In this document: one piece after another, positions 35,466-46,000 of the stretch
Layout of the letters: each line of letters opens with the position of its first letter
Position numbering within the stretch: the first letter of the stretch is position 1
DNA from: Ectothiorhodospiraceae bacterium BW-2
GTDB taxonomy: Bacteria; Pseudomonadota; Gammaproteobacteria; Thiohalomonadales; Thiohalomonadaceae
DNA length: 64,000 nt
Assembly: GCA_008375315.1 (NCBI GenBank)
Contig: CP032507.1
Coordinates: 2,541,001-2,605,000, forward strand
Direction of reading: 5' to 3'
The notes under the pieces: model-generated
What the model was told of the DNA's origin: nothing
The model's input: only the letters and a program-made list of their open reading frames with translations
Databases searched by the model: none
Translations under genes and position numbers: made by a program

Positions 35466-36698
35466 CTAGGGTGAATCGGTTGGCCAGAGGGGGCGGCAGA
35501 GCGGGGGTAGCTCTTCGCCGCCGTTAAGCCCCATGGCGTTAATAATCAGTTGCCGTTTGAGAGGAGTCAAGCGATCGGTTAGCTGTAGTCCACGGTTTCG
35601 CAGTGTGGTTATTAGGGGGTGACTGTTGCTAAAGAGCCGTTTTAAGCCATCCATTGCCCCCATCATGAGTAGATTATCCCCTTTGCGCCAGCGCTCGTAG
35701 CGGCGCAGGGTCTTAAAACGGGACGGTGTGCGCCCCTGGCGGATATCGTTTAGGATCACTTCGGCGAGTGCGGCGGCATCGAGCAGGCCGATATTGAGCC
35801 CCTGTCCTGCGAGCGGGTGGATTACATGGGCGGCATTACCGATCAAGGCGAGGCGCTCTTGGGTGTATTGGCGGCTATGTTTGAGCTGTAGCGCAAAGCT
35901 GGCGCGCTGGCCGCTCGCCTCTAGCTCGCCGAGTGCAGTACCGAACTGCTGCTGTAGCTGGTGTAAAAAAGGGGCCTCCTCTAGCTGCATCACGGTGTCA
36001 GCCTCCTCGGTCGGTAGCGACCAGACTAGGGAGCAGCGGTGGGGATCGGCAAGTGGCAGCATGGCGATGGGGCCTTTGGGGGTAAAGCGCTGCCAAGCGG
36101 TCTGCTGGTGGGGGTCGCGGGTGGTAATCGTGGCGACCACAGCCTGCTGATCGTAGCTCCAGCCGTGGCTCGGCATGGCGGCTAACTGTCGCACTTGTGA
36201 GTTGGCTCCATCAGCACCGATGAGCAGATCGCACTGGAGCGCGCGACCGCGATCGTCCCGTAGCTCAATCGATTCGGGGTGGCGTCGTAGGGTGGTTAGA
36301 TTAAAATCGGTGATTAGCTCACACTGCCCCTGCCGCCGTAATCGGTTCACTAGGGCGCTCTGAATCGCCCCATTTTCGACAATATGGCCCAAATTGGGCT
36401 CTCCTACCTCTGCGGCGTCAAAGTGGATCGCCCCCGATCTCTCCCAGACGCTCATGGCACGATAGGGGCAGAGGCGTAACTGCGCTATCTCATCCCAACA
36501 GTTAAGACGTCGTAGCAGATTTTCACTGGCGCGGGTCAGTGCGCTAACTCGCAGATCGTACTCTGCTGGAGGGCGTTGCCAGGGGGTAAATGGGCGCGGT
36601 TCGATCATTGCGAGGCTTAGGCCGCTGTCGGCCATGGCGGCGGCAAAGGCGTTGCCGACCATGCCGCCGCCGACGATAATTAGCTCATAGTCGTTCAT
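35466..36698 (-). CDS. ubiI: UbiI/VisC-like FAD-dependent ubiquinone hydroxylase
   Basis: A flavin monooxygenase of the UbiH/UbiF/UbiI family. It has the N-terminal dinucleotide fold (IIVGGGMVGNAFAAAMA), the DG-type motif ADGANSQVR, and the C-terminal FAD contact (LIGNAAHVIHPLAGQGLNIG). In E. coli the order ygfB-pepP-ubiH-ubiI is the same as here, and UbiI performs the C5 hydroxylation in ubiquinone synthesis. The assignment of UbiI rests mainly on that gene order. It overlaps ubiH by 14 bases. Confidence 0.85.
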   Translation of the reverse strand: MNDYELIIVGGGMVGNAFAAAMADSGLSLAMIEPRPFTPWQRPPAEYDLRVSALTRASENLLRRLNCWDEIAQLRLCPYRAMSVWERSGAIHFDAAEVGEPNLGHIVENGAIQSALVNRLRRQGQCELITDFNLTTLRRHPESIELRDDRGRALQCDLLIGADGANSQVRQLAAMPSHGWSYDQQAVVATITTRDPHQQTAWQRFTPKGPIAMLPLADPHRCSLVWSLPTEEADTVMQLEEAPFLHQLQQQFGTALGELEASGQRASFALQLKHSRQYTQERLALIGNAAHVIHPLAGQGLNIGLLDAAALAEVILNDIRQGRTPSRFKTLRRYERWRKGDNLLMMGAMDGLKRLFSNSHPLITTLRNRGLQLTDRLTPLKRQLIINAMGLNGGEELPPLCRPLWPTDSP

Positions 36699-37893
36699 AG
36701 TGGTATCCCATCATCTGGTGGGTGAATGGGCGTCGCAGCGAGGGAAGGTTATCGAGAATGGCTAGCCCTTTGCTGCGAAGGGCGCCACACGCCGCTCCCT
36801 GGTGGCCAAAGAGTTTGCTTAGCAGGTGGGTGGTGCCGATAACCCGCCAGTGATCACTGCGTCTTAGGCTCTGATAGTGGTGCAGTAGCGCCGGATCGCC
36901 CGGATCGCTCCCCTGCTGTAGCTGCGGTTTCAGTAGCGCCGTTAGGGTATCAACATCACGCAGGCCGAGATTAAACCCCTGTCCGGCGATAGGGTGGATC
37001 GTATGGCTGGCGTTACCGATAAAGAGTGTTCGTGGCGCTACCGCTTGGGGGAGATAGCGCAGTGTCAACGGGTAGCTATCGCGCTGGCCTACAGCGGTAA
37101 AGTGGCCGGCACGGCGGCCAAAGCGCTGCTGTAGCTGCTGTAAAAAGTCGTTGTCATCTAAGTTGATCCGAGGCGGTTGCTGCGAGTCGGGTTGGGTCCA
37201 GACGAGCGACCAGTCGCAGCTATCGGCTCGGTTTCCGTAGGGGAGTAGGGCGATCGGCCCTTCGTTAGTAAAACGCTCGTAGGCGCAAAACTGGTGGGGA
37301 AGATGGGTGGTCACGGTGGTAGTTAGCGCCTGTTGGTGATAGGTGTATGCTATCTTTGTTAGCCCTAGCCTATCGCTAAAATAGCTCCCACCACCATCGG
37401 CGATCACGACTAATCGCGCCTGAATTGTGAATGGCTCGCCGGTGAGGGGGGTGAGATGGATCCGGTTACTCTCGCCCTCAAACTCAAGCTCTTCGGCCTC
37501 TACCGGCGCTATCCTCTCGACGCTTAAGGGGGGGAGCTGCTGTAGGGCGCGGCCTAGCGCGGCGGCAGCAGCGACATAGCCGAGCGCTTCGACCCGCTCT
37601 GTCGCCGCGCTAATGCGAGTGGTGCCGAAGTGGCCTCGATCTGAGACATGGATAGCTTTAATCGGTGTCGCCTCGGCCGCCACCGACTCCCAGATACCGA
37701 GCTGCTGTAGTCGTCGCACCGAGAAGTGGGAGAGGGCGATAGCGCGTTGATCAAAGCTCTGATGCTGGCGGCTGTCGCTCTGCTGGCGATTAATGAGTGC
37801 TATTTTTGTTGGCGTGGAGGCGAGCGCTAATGCCAGTGAGGTACCGATGAGGCCGCCACCGATAATGGCGATATCGTACTGCGTTTTAGCCAT
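36685..37893 (-). CDS. ubiH: UbiH-like FAD-dependent ubiquinone hydroxylase
   Basis: A second UbiH/COQ6-family flavoprotein. It has the Rossmann opening IAIIGGGLIGTSLALALA, an ADGGGSYFS motif and the C-terminal FIGNASHTIHPIAGQGFNLG. It probably hydroxylates C6 of the ubiquinone ring. ATG 37893 is used: it starts one base after the pepP stop and fits the family, whereas the longer frame into pepP adds unrelated residues. The gene order supports ubiH. Confidence 0.9.
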   Translation of the reverse strand: MAKTQYDIAIIGGGLIGTSLALALASTPTKIALINRQQSDSRQHQSFDQRAIALSHFSVRRLQQLGIWESVAAEATPIKAIHVSDRGHFGTTRISAATERVEALGYVAAAAALGRALQQLPPLSVERIAPVEAEELEFEGESNRIHLTPLTGEPFTIQARLVVIADGGGSYFSDRLGLTKIAYTYHQQALTTTVTTHLPHQFCAYERFTNEGPIALLPYGNRADSCDWSLVWTQPDSQQPPRINLDDNDFLQQLQQRFGRRAGHFTAVGQRDSYPLTLRYLPQAVAPRTLFIGNASHTIHPIAGQGFNLGLRDVDTLTALLKPQLQQGSDPGDPALLHHYQSLRRSDHWRVIGTTHLLSKLFGHQGAACGALRSKGLAILDNLPSLRRPFTHQMMGYHYERL

Positions 37894-37894
37894 G

Positions 37895-39220
37895 TTAATG
37901 CTCCGCTTCCGCCATAATCGCCTCAATGGCATCAATCTCTTTCGGAATAGCGGCGCTAAGTACCTCGTAGCCGCTGTCGGTGACGAGGAGATCATCTTCG
38001 ATACGAATGGCGATTCCCCACCACTTTTTGGCCACTTTTTTCGATTTGGGGGGGATATAGAGCCCCGGTTCGATGGTCAGCACCATCCCAGGCTCCAGTT
38101 CCCGCCAGGTCTCTTCGATTTTATAGTCACCGACATCGTGGACATCCATGCCGAGCCAGTGGCCGGTGCGGTGGGGAAAGAAGGGTTTATAGGCCTCTTT
38201 TTTAATTAGGCTCGATAGATTGCTCCCCTTGAGGATATTGAGCTCCATCAAACCGGCGGTGACCACTTCGACCGCCGCTTCATGGGGGGCGTTCCAGTGG
38301 TTACCCGGTTTCACCTGTGCCATGGCCGCCTGCTGTGCCTTGAGGACGATTTGATAGAGCAGGCGCTGATTTTTGGAGAACTTGCCATTGATTGGAAAGG
38401 TGCGGGTAATGTCAGCGGCATAGTAGTCGAGCTCCGCAGCGGCATCGATAAGCAGCAGATCGCCCTCCTGTAGTGGCTGATTATTGGCGGTATAGTGGAG
38501 GGTGCAGCCATTGACACCGCCACCGACAATGGAGGGGTAGGCGGGGGAGCGGCAGCCGTGGAGCATAAAGTGGTGCAACAGCTCCGCCTCCACCTGAAAC
38601 TCATATTTGCAGCGGCGGGTCATCTGCATCGCTCGCCGATGTGCTTCGGCGGAGATGTTGGCCGCACGGCGCATGGTCTCGATTTCGGCTGGGCTTTTGA
38701 TAAGTCGCATATCGTGCAGAATGTGGCTTAAATCGATAATCTCGCCCGGGGTATGGACACCCGCGCGGCTCTGACAACGCAACTTGTTTAACCAGCCGAG
38801 CAGTTTGGTGTCAAACTCGGCATGACACCCCATGGCGTAGAAGATGCGCTCTTTGCCCTCTAAGAGTCCTGGCAGAATATCGCCGATATCGTCAATCGGA
38901 AAGGCGTCATCGGCACCGAAGTCGGCTTTAGCGCCATCGAGTCCGGCACGATGGCCGTGCCACATCTCCTTTTTGGGATCTTTTTCCCGACAAAAGAGCA
39001 GATACTCGCCTTGATCTCGCTCTGGAATGATGACCGCGATCGCCTCTGGTTCGGCAAAACCGGTCAGGTAATAGAAGTCGCTGTCGGGACGAAACGGATA
39101 GTCAACATCGCGGTTACGAAGCTTCTCTATGGCGGTAGGTATAATGGCGATACTCTTCGAGCCTATCTGCTCTATAAAGTCGCGGCGACGGTGGCGAAAC
39201 TCTCGACTCTCTATCGGCAT
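37895..39220 (-). CDS. pepP: Xaa-Pro aminopeptidase
   Basis: A metallopeptidase of the M24 pita-bread fold that removes N-terminal residues preceding proline. The dinuclear metal ligands are in LLIDAAAELDYYAADITRTF (two Asp), FFPHRTGHWLGMDVHD (His), LTIEPGLYI (Glu) and IRIEDDLLV (Glu). The N-terminal domain has the family's DSDFYYLTGF. Full length at 441 residues. It lies between the UPF0149 gene and ubiH, as in E. coli. Confidence 0.97.
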   Translation of the reverse strand: MPIESREFRHRRRDFIEQIGSKSIAIIPTAIEKLRNRDVDYPFRPDSDFYYLTGFAEPEAIAVIIPERDQGEYLLFCREKDPKKEMWHGHRAGLDGAKADFGADDAFPIDDIGDILPGLLEGKERIFYAMGCHAEFDTKLLGWLNKLRCQSRAGVHTPGEIIDLSHILHDMRLIKSPAEIETMRRAANISAEAHRRAMQMTRRCKYEFQVEAELLHHFMLHGCRSPAYPSIVGGGVNGCTLHYTANNQPLQEGDLLLIDAAAELDYYAADITRTFPINGKFSKNQRLLYQIVLKAQQAAMAQVKPGNHWNAPHEAAVEVVTAGLMELNILKGSNLSSLIKKEAYKPFFPHRTGHWLGMDVHDVGDYKIEETWRELEPGMVLTIEPGLYIPPKSKKVAKKWWGIAIRIEDDLLVTDSGYEVLSAAIPKEIDAIEAIMAEAEH

Positions 39221-39241
39221 AGCGCCCTCTCTCAGATCGGG

Positions 39242-39820
39242 TTAGTGGAGTGTGGGGGTATCATCGGCAACAGAGAAGAGTGGCAGGGGGTGGAGCTCAT
39301 CTAGTAGCGTCAGGGCACCGGCACGCAGATATTCACCGATTTCGGTCAGTGAACGATCATTAATCTCCTCATTGCTATCGGGAACAAAGGTGTTAGCGCG
39401 GCTGATTTCGAGTAGATCATCTAGAAACTCGCCACTTTCGGCCGAGAGCTTTTCGACGGCAAGATTGCCGTGGCTGAGCCCTAATAGCAGCCCTTGAGTC
39501 CACTCCGATATCGCCTCAATGCGCTGTTCAATCGACGCATCCCCCTCCTCGGGCATGAGGGGCGAGAAGCTGAGCATCGGATCGTTTAGCTCCTCAATAA
39601 GCGACTCAAAGACGATATTGAGGTTATCAACCGCCTCTTCGCGCACCAGATCGCCAGGATTGAGATCGGGGGTAATATAGGGCTGCCACTGCACGGCCGC
39701 CTTATTGCCTTGGGTAATAATCAGCCCGGTGAGGAGGCCGTGAAATTCGCTGGCGCTAGTCGAGGCATTTAGCTGGTCTAGCCAGTGGGTAATGGTATAG
39801 GTATCGTTACTACTTTCCAT
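39242..39820 (-). CDS. UPF0149 (YgfB/YecA-like) family protein
   Basis: A 192-residue helical protein of the UPF0149 family. Characteristic stretches are SASEFHGLLTGLI, EGDASIEQRIEAISEWTQGLLLGL and SNEEINDRSLTEIGEYLRAG. The position immediately upstream of pepP-ubiH-ubiI matches E. coli ygfB. It is acidic and presumably cytoplasmic, and its molecular role is unclear. ATG 39820 is the natural start. Confidence 0.9.
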   Translation of the reverse strand: MESSNDTYTITHWLDQLNASTSASEFHGLLTGLIITQGNKAAVQWQPYITPDLNPGDLVREEAVDNLNIVFESLIEELNDPMLSFSPLMPEEGDASIEQRIEAISEWTQGLLLGLSHGNLAVEKLSAESGEFLDDLLEISRANTFVPDSNEEINDRSLTEIGEYLRAGALTLLDELHPLPLFSVADDTPTLH

Positions 39821-39894
39821 GGTCTTTATCAGTTGTTGTGGTTCATATAGGTGTCACAATGGCATGAAAAAGGGCGGATGACAAGATGCTACTG

Positions 39895-40284
39895 CTACTG
39901 GGCGAAGCAGGCGGTCGGTGTACGGGTGGTGGGAGTGACGGTTAAGACGGTACAACCGCTATCGCTGCTCTGCGCACCGCTGGCGGTGGCGGTCAGGGTA
40001 TAGCTACCGGCGCTCTGGGCGCTAACGGCAAAGGTGTAGTAGGTGAAGTTGGCCGAAGGATCGCCTAACTCGGCGAGGGTCGCGTAGTCGCTGTCACTAG
40101 CACGCCACTTCTCCTGCGCCATCTGTAGTCGAGCGAGTTCAGCAATCGCCTCCCCACGGCGAGCCTCAAGCATATAATTGGTATAGCTAGGATAGGCAAC
40201 CGCAGCGAGGATGCCGACAATGGCAACCACAATCATCAGTTCAACTAGCGTAAAGCCTTGGTAAGAGGTCGCATTGAGTTTCAT
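39895..40284 (-). CDS. type IV pilin PilE-like minor pilin
   Basis: A class III signal ends in QG before the processed N-terminus FTLVELMIVVAIVGILAA, with Glu at +5 and a hydrophobic helix. The mature domain has the EARRGEAIAELARLQMAQEKWR region typical of PilE minor pilins. Two C-terminal cysteines can form the usual disulfide (SGCTVL...TACFAQ). Two adjacent ATGs (40287, 40284) are possible; the second sits at better spacing from GGAG. It is divergent from the FimT-PilW-PilX-PilV run. Prepilin peptidase must be encoded elsewhere. Confidence 0.9.
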   Translation of the reverse strand: MKLNATSYQGFTLVELMIVVAIVGILAAVAYPSYTNYMLEARRGEAIAELARLQMAQEKWRASDSDYATLAELGDPSANFTYYTFAVSAQSAGSYTLTATASGAQSSDSGCTVLTVTPTTRTPTACFAQ

Positions 40285-40336
40285 CATTCTCTCCGGTAGT
40301 TTAGAAATTGGGTTAATGCTAGATGCTAAGCGTCCA

Positions 40337-40366
40337 AGTATAGGCGGAGTGTGACCGATTCGGCAA
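40337..40366 (-). promoter_or_regulatory. putative sigma-70 promoter for the PilE-like gene
   Basis: On the minus strand TTGCCG (40361-40366) and TATACT (40337-40342) are separated by 18 bp, about 50 bases before the start codon. The match is moderate. No operator is evident. Confidence 0.5.
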
Positions 40367-40480
40367 AATTTCTTTGTCACCGTGATTAGCGGTGGCTGAA
40401 AGCGGATAAGCGGTAGGTGACTGGCCGATAAAGTGGCTATACTAAGCTCAGTAGCAGTCGATTGAGGCGAATAACAGGCG

Positions 40481-41062
40481 ATGAAGCAGAACAGAACAGT
40501 TAGGTGGCGCTTTAGGGCGAGCGGGATGACCCTGATAGAGGTGCTGATTGTGGTGGTGATTGTGGGGATTATCGCTTCACTCGCTGCGCCGTCGTTTACC
40601 GGTGGCGTTGGTACGGCTCGGGTGACGGGGGCGGCAGAAGCTCTCTATGCTCACCTACAGTTAGCCCGCTCCGAGGCGGTTAAACGCAATACACCGATCA
40701 CAGTCAGCTTTAATGCTGCCGCGTGGTGTGCGGGGATGATTGCAGGCACAGCGGCCTGTGATTGTACCGAAACGGTGACGAGCGAGAGTGACTATTGCGG
40801 ACTAGATATGGGGGGGACGATGACAGCCCAACTAGTCACCGGTAACGCTTTTCAAGGGGTCACCATGGCAGCTAATCCATTTACTAATGGCAACACAACA
40901 ATAGATAATGTTCGTGGCACTGCGAATAATGGCAGCGTCTGTTTAACTTCGAGTGATGGGAAAGTGTTGCGAGTCTCGATGAGTATCTTAGGTCGGGTCT
41001 CTATCTGCGAATCGGGTGGAACCTCCTATACCACTTATCCTGCCTGTAGCACTAACTGCTAG
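40481..41062 (+). CDS. FimT/GspH-type minor pseudopilin
   Basis: A 193-residue prepilin. It is cleaved after SG before MTLIEVLIVVVIVGIIASLA, with Glu at +5. It is then followed by the FimT/FimU signature LYAHLQLARSEAVKRN and a C-terminal domain with several cysteines. FimU-type proteins prime pilus assembly together with PilVWX. First gene of a plus-strand run that continues with PilW, PilX and a PilV-like protein. The Shine-Dalgarno match is weak. Confidence 0.9.
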   Translation: MKQNRTVRWRFRASGMTLIEVLIVVVIVGIIASLAAPSFTGGVGTARVTGAAEALYAHLQLARSEAVKRNTPITVSFNAAAWCAGMIAGTAACDCTETVTSESDYCGLDMGGTMTAQLVTGNAFQGVTMAANPFTNGNTTIDNVRGTANNGSVCLTSSDGKVLRVSMSILGRVSICESGGTSYTTYPACSTNC

Positions 41063-41074
41063 TGGGTGATGATG

Positions 41075-41863
41075 ATGAAACAGTTCTCCTGTACACATTT
41101 TGGTTCAAGCGGCTTTACCTTAGTCGAAATTATGATCGGCATGTTTGTCGGTCTGTTCGTGATTGGGGGCACCATTAGTTACTACAGCGCCTCGACTGGC
41201 AATAGTGCTGATATCGTTCGCATGGCGAGACTGCATCAAGACCTAGGTGCCATCAGCCATATTATAGCTGGCGAGGTTCGTCGCGCGGGCTACTGGGGCG
41301 GGGGGCCGGGGCTAGATAACCCCTTTATGCAGCCCCCCTATCTGTTGGCTATTAGCGTGAATAGTGGCGCGACCTGCCTCTCCTACAGCTACGACTACAA
41401 TGGTGCTAATCCAAATGGCACCCTAGATACGACAGGCGATGTGTTTGGTATGTTTCGTTACGATGTCACTAATCGCGCGATTGAGATGTATAAACGGGTA
41501 AATAGCGCTGGCACTGGTGCCAATTTTACCTGTACCAATAGTGCTGCCTCTGACTGGGAAGATATTACCGACCCAACGGTGATCGAGGTGACCGCCTTTA
41601 GCGCCGATTTTGTCGGCTCTCGTTGCGCTAATACCGAAACGGGGGGCGGGAATTGGCAGAGTGTGACGGTAGGCGATACCACTTTACCTTGTGATACCAA
41701 TAGCGTAGCTCGATCCGTTGGCGATAAGATGGTTGAGTCGCGTTATGTCAACTTTTCTATCACGGCGCGTTTGGTCAGTGATAATAGCGTGACCTTAACG
41801 CTCTCTGAATCGGTGGCGGTAGCTAATAACCGTACCTTTTACGCCACAGCGGCTGTGCCATAG
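41075..41863 (+). CDS. PilW-family minor pilin
   Basis: A prepilin of about 263 residues. It has the cleavage site SG before FTLVEIMIGMFVGLFVIGG (Glu +5) and the PilW feature HIIAGEVRRAGYWG after the helix. It contains paired cysteines in the globular part. Four start codons in a row (GTG ATG ATG ATG from 41066) make the start ambiguous; 41075 has a GGG about 8 bases upstream. It follows the FimT-like gene after a few bases. Confidence 0.9.
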   Translation: MKQFSCTHFGSSGFTLVEIMIGMFVGLFVIGGTISYYSASTGNSADIVRMARLHQDLGAISHIIAGEVRRAGYWGGGPGLDNPFMQPPYLLAISVNSGATCLSYSYDYNGANPNGTLDTTGDVFGMFRYDVTNRAIEMYKRVNSAGTGANFTCTNSAASDWEDITDPTVIEVTAFSADFVGSRCANTETGGGNWQSVTVGDTTLPCDTNSVARSVGDKMVESRYVNFSITARLVSDNSVTLTLSESVAVANNRTFYATAAVP

Positions 41864-41879
41864 TTTGGGAGAAAATGAT

Positions 41880-43046
41880 ATGAAACGCTCTATTGTCGTC
41901 AATAAGTTTCAGCGGGGGGCAGCGGCGCTCTTAGTCTCTACCGTACTGCTCTTCTCGGTCAGTATGGTGACTCTGTTTACCTCCAAAACGGTCATGATGG
42001 AACAGAAAATTAGCGCCAATCAGGTGCGTTCTATTGAGGCGCTAGAGAGTGCACAGGCTGGGTTAGAGTATGTGCTCGCCTATGTTAAAGGGGGGGGCGG
42101 AGCCGATCAGGATGGCGATGGCAATATTGATGTGATTAGCGTGCCAGCAGGCACCCTTACCCCGGCGCCGGCTATTACTATGTGTAACTATCGTGCCACC
42201 GGTTATGTTGCCTGCGGCTGCACCCCTGGCACTGCCGACGCCCCTGATGGAACCACCTTTGAAATTTGTGTTACCGGTAGTAGTGCCGATGGCACAGCAA
42301 CTCGAACGATACGCTATCGAGGGACAGGCATAGGGCTATTTCAAGGGGGAGGGCCAACCCACCCTGTTGTTGCCAGAACCACCGTGAATATGATAGGGGA
42401 GGCTAAAATTCATAATACCGAAACGAATGCCACCATCTGGACTGGTCAGACGGTCACTATGACCGGTAATAAGTTTATTACCTTTATTGCTGATGGTTCT
42501 AGTTCTGGAGGTGAGGTGGCTATCTCAAGACCTGCGGATGGCACGCTAGGATTCGATATTGTTGACCAAGATCCACAATTAGTCGCTTTGACTGGCGATG
42601 AGTTTTTTCAGAGCTTCTTCTCAGGCACAAAAGCCGACATTAAAGCAACTGCCGATACTATCTCCTGTAGTGCCGCTGAGGTGCAACCGGGGCGATTTGT
42701 CTGGTGTGATGGTAGTAGTACCTTAAGCGTAGGGAGCGTGGGTAATAGTAGTTCAGCACCAGCGATTGTGGTCACGGAGGGGGATTTTAAGATAACTGGT
42801 AATAGTGTTTTTTACGGCATTATCTATGTGATGGGGGAGGTTCAGACCAGTGGTACTCCACAAATTCATGGGTCTCTCATTGGCGAAGGTGAGGATACCA
42901 ATGGGGATGGTATTCCTGATACCGCACTAAAAGTGAATGGTACCCCTGATATCTATTATAAACGCTATTTTGAGGGCGGAGGAGATGGTGTCGGTATGCC
43001 GAGTCGGGATATTAGGGTCGATACAGCTAGTTGGCGCGATTTTTAA
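41880..43046 (+). CDS. PilX-like minor pilin
   Basis: About 388 residues. The N-terminus RGAAALLVSTVLLFSVSMVTLF lacks Glu at +5, as is usual for PilX and the related GspK. EALESAQAGLEYVLA is the PilX signature. The globular region is larger than in Pseudomonas PilX (about 195 residues). It contains an Asp-rich GGADQDGDGNID and later EGEDTNGDGIPD, both resembling calcium-binding loops. ATG 41880 has GGGAGA seven bases upstream. Calcium binding is inference. Confidence 0.85.
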   Translation: MKRSIVVNKFQRGAAALLVSTVLLFSVSMVTLFTSKTVMMEQKISANQVRSIEALESAQAGLEYVLAYVKGGGGADQDGDGNIDVISVPAGTLTPAPAITMCNYRATGYVACGCTPGTADAPDGTTFEICVTGSSADGTATRTIRYRGTGIGLFQGGGPTHPVVARTTVNMIGEAKIHNTETNATIWTGQTVTMTGNKFITFIADGSSSGGEVAISRPADGTLGFDIVDQDPQLVALTGDEFFQSFFSGTKADIKATADTISCSAAEVQPGRFVWCDGSSTLSVGSVGNSSSAPAIVVTEGDFKITGNSVFYGIIYVMGEVQTSGTPQIHGSLIGEGEDTNGDGIPDTALKVNGTPDIYYKRYFEGGGDGVGMPSRDIRVDTASWRDF

Positions 43047-43058
43047 GAGGATAGAACA

Positions 43059-46000
43059 GTGAAGCTATTTAACAGACAGATAGGTATTGCACTCATTGAT
43101 GCGGTGATGGCAATGGCTTTTACCTCCATTGGCGTGCTGGCGTTAACCAATTTGCAGCTCAATTTAACCTCCTCTAGTGGTGAGTCGCAGTCTCGTAATG
43201 AGGCGATGCTATTAGCGCAAGAGAAGATTAACGATGTTCGCAATCTATTTACTGTCAACGAGTTTGGAACATATAACCCAACAACGAATACCTTTACGGC
43301 CAACTTTGCCTGCACTGCCAATGAGTCTGTGACTCGTGGTTTTACAACCTATGATCGTGACTGTAGTTATACCCCGGAAGTGGTCAATGGTGAGGTCAAT
43401 CGGGTGCTACTAACCGTTGATGTTAACTGGAGTGATCGCGCGGGTGACACCCAGACAGTGACTCTGACCGGTTATGTGACCTGGGATAATCCTACCGCCG
43501 ACACCTCTGTTAGTGACGGCACCGGCGGCGGGGGGATCTCTCCGCCTACGGGGGATGGTTACCTTAAGAAAAATGTCACCGAACCTGATAGAGGGGAGAT
43601 GGATGCTGCCCGAGATGGAATGCGTATCTATAAAGAAGATGGCGGGTTTAAAATATTTACCGATACCGATAATAACGATGAGGGGTGGACGCTTATCTCA
43701 TCAGAAAAACTATTAATTATCTCTGGGGAGATCTCCAAAGGGGGGGCAACCAGTGATGCGTTTATGGAGAAGATTCGCGTGATGACCTCAGATGCGGGTC
43801 TATGTGCTTTTCAATGGGTCAATGACAGTGTCGGCGAGGCCTATCTCTGCATCACGCCAGAGAGTTGGTATGGCAATCTGGGGGTCATCTCCCGTATTAC
43901 CGAAGGTGGACAGGGAAACAAGTATAAATATACTGTCTGTAGTGGCTCTATTGAGTATGAAACGAACGATGCGATTATTACCCATCCACTCTTTACGACC
44001 GATATATTGGGGATGCAGCGCTACTACAGTTATAGTGACGATGGCGATGAGGGTAATGATGTGTTAACGGGGTTAACTTCGGCACAGTCAGACGATATCT
44101 TTATCGGTGAGTTGACGGAGCAGAACTTTAGTGTCACCGGTTCTGGTACCTCTTGTGCGATTAGCACTAACTCTGGGGCCACTATTCAGTTAGAGCTACT
44201 CATTACGCCTAACCATACCGGTGGCGAGACGGTCACGATTACTTCAGTCGCTGCGAATGGTCAGCTCTGTACTTTAGAGGGAGAGGCCGGTGGCGTGTGG
44301 GATTGGGCTTGTACGGCAAGTCGCGCTAGTGCTATCGATCTCGTTGTTAAGGGCGAAGATGCACCTGGTCCGACTAAGGCGTGTGATGCAAACGCCTCAA
44401 TTGAGAGTGTCTTTGTCGTGGAAGATTTTACGGCAAATCTCTCATACAACTGCAATAACGGCTCCTCTAGTAACATAGTCCTAAAACTCTGTACCCTCGA
44501 CACGCCAGAGGGGTGTGTGACCGAAGCGCAGTGTGGCTCTGTTAACGCGGTGTGGGATGCGGCGGCTTCCCCACAATGCGCTGCGGTAAACGACTGTAGT
44601 GCCGCGACACTGAGCTACTGTACCGATGAGAGCGAGCCTAGCTGTACGAGCGCTGGCGGTTACTGGAACGGTAGTAGCTGTGAAGCGTCGTTGCAGTTAG
44701 CTTGTGAAGGGGCAGGAGGGACTTGGAGTGACTCCCCGGCAGGTTGTGAGACGCAAGTAGTCATTGAGGGGGGCTACACCCTTCCGGCAGGTAAAACACT
44801 CTCTATTAGCATGGAGGGGGAGAGTGTTGATGGTAGCTGTGCCATTAATGAGACGGATAACAGTTACCGTTGCACCGCAATTTTGACCAGCAGTTACCGT
44901 TGGGATGGCACGCTAAATGCCAGTGGAACTGGGCTTAACTGCCTTTACAATGGTAGTCAGACCTTTACTGAGTTGTATGGCGGGACGACTTCAGGAGCGA
45001 CCATAGGATGCGTGAACCTAGGTGGAAGCGCTGTGATCAGCGGTAGCTACTCGCTTCCTTCGGACAGCAGCTCTCTGGCTCTCTCTATGAACGGGGAGAG
45101 TGGCTACAATAGTGGCGTTTGTGAACTCGATGCGGGCGCTGCAACCTATCGTTGCGAAGTGACCTATGAGGGTGCCGCGTGGAGTGGCTCGGTGGCGGTA
45201 ACCAGTGCCGTTGATGGTGCCAATGTTCTCGCTTGTACTTCAGCGACTCAGACCTTTACTGGTGTGACGGCAACGGCCAGTGGCAGTGCAATTAACTGTC
45301 TGCTGCCAGGAGGTACGGTGGAGATAACCGGAAATTATAGTGTTCCTAGCGGCGATACGCTGCAACTGAGCATGAGTGGTGATAGTGGCTATAGCGCCGG
45401 AACTTGTCTTATCGATAGCCCATCGGTAGGTCAATATAGCTGTCGTGCCGACTATAGTGGCGCTGATTGGAGTGGTACGGTGACCGCCTCGACGACAGGA
45501 GGGGTTAGCTGTAGCAATGCAAGCCAAGCCGTTACCGAGCAATCATCCAGCGGTGCCACTGTGGCGTGTAAAAATATTGCGACAATTTCTGGGAACTATG
45601 CCACAGATGGAGCTATTCCGACATTGACTATCGAGGGGGGGGGTAGTTGTAGTGCCGTCTCGGGGGGATACTCTTGTAGCGTGAGCTTTACCACGGCTAC
45701 TTGGAGTGGTGATATGAATGCTACCGCAGCAGGCCTAACCTGCGAGCCGGCAACACAATCGTTGAGTGCGCTGGCCCATGGCGACTATTCGGGTGCGGCT
45801 ATCACCTGTTCTAGTCCTAATGTCTGTAGTGCTGCTGTGGCTGATGCGCCGTACTGCTCGACTAAAACAGCGTGTGATACGGCAGGGCACTGGTGGGATA
45901 AGAGTGGATCGGGCTGCTCTGCCATAGCACCAACCACTTCGGCGAGTTGTGGTGGCAATGACTATAGCTGGGAACCCAATAATAGCACCTGTTATCGTAC

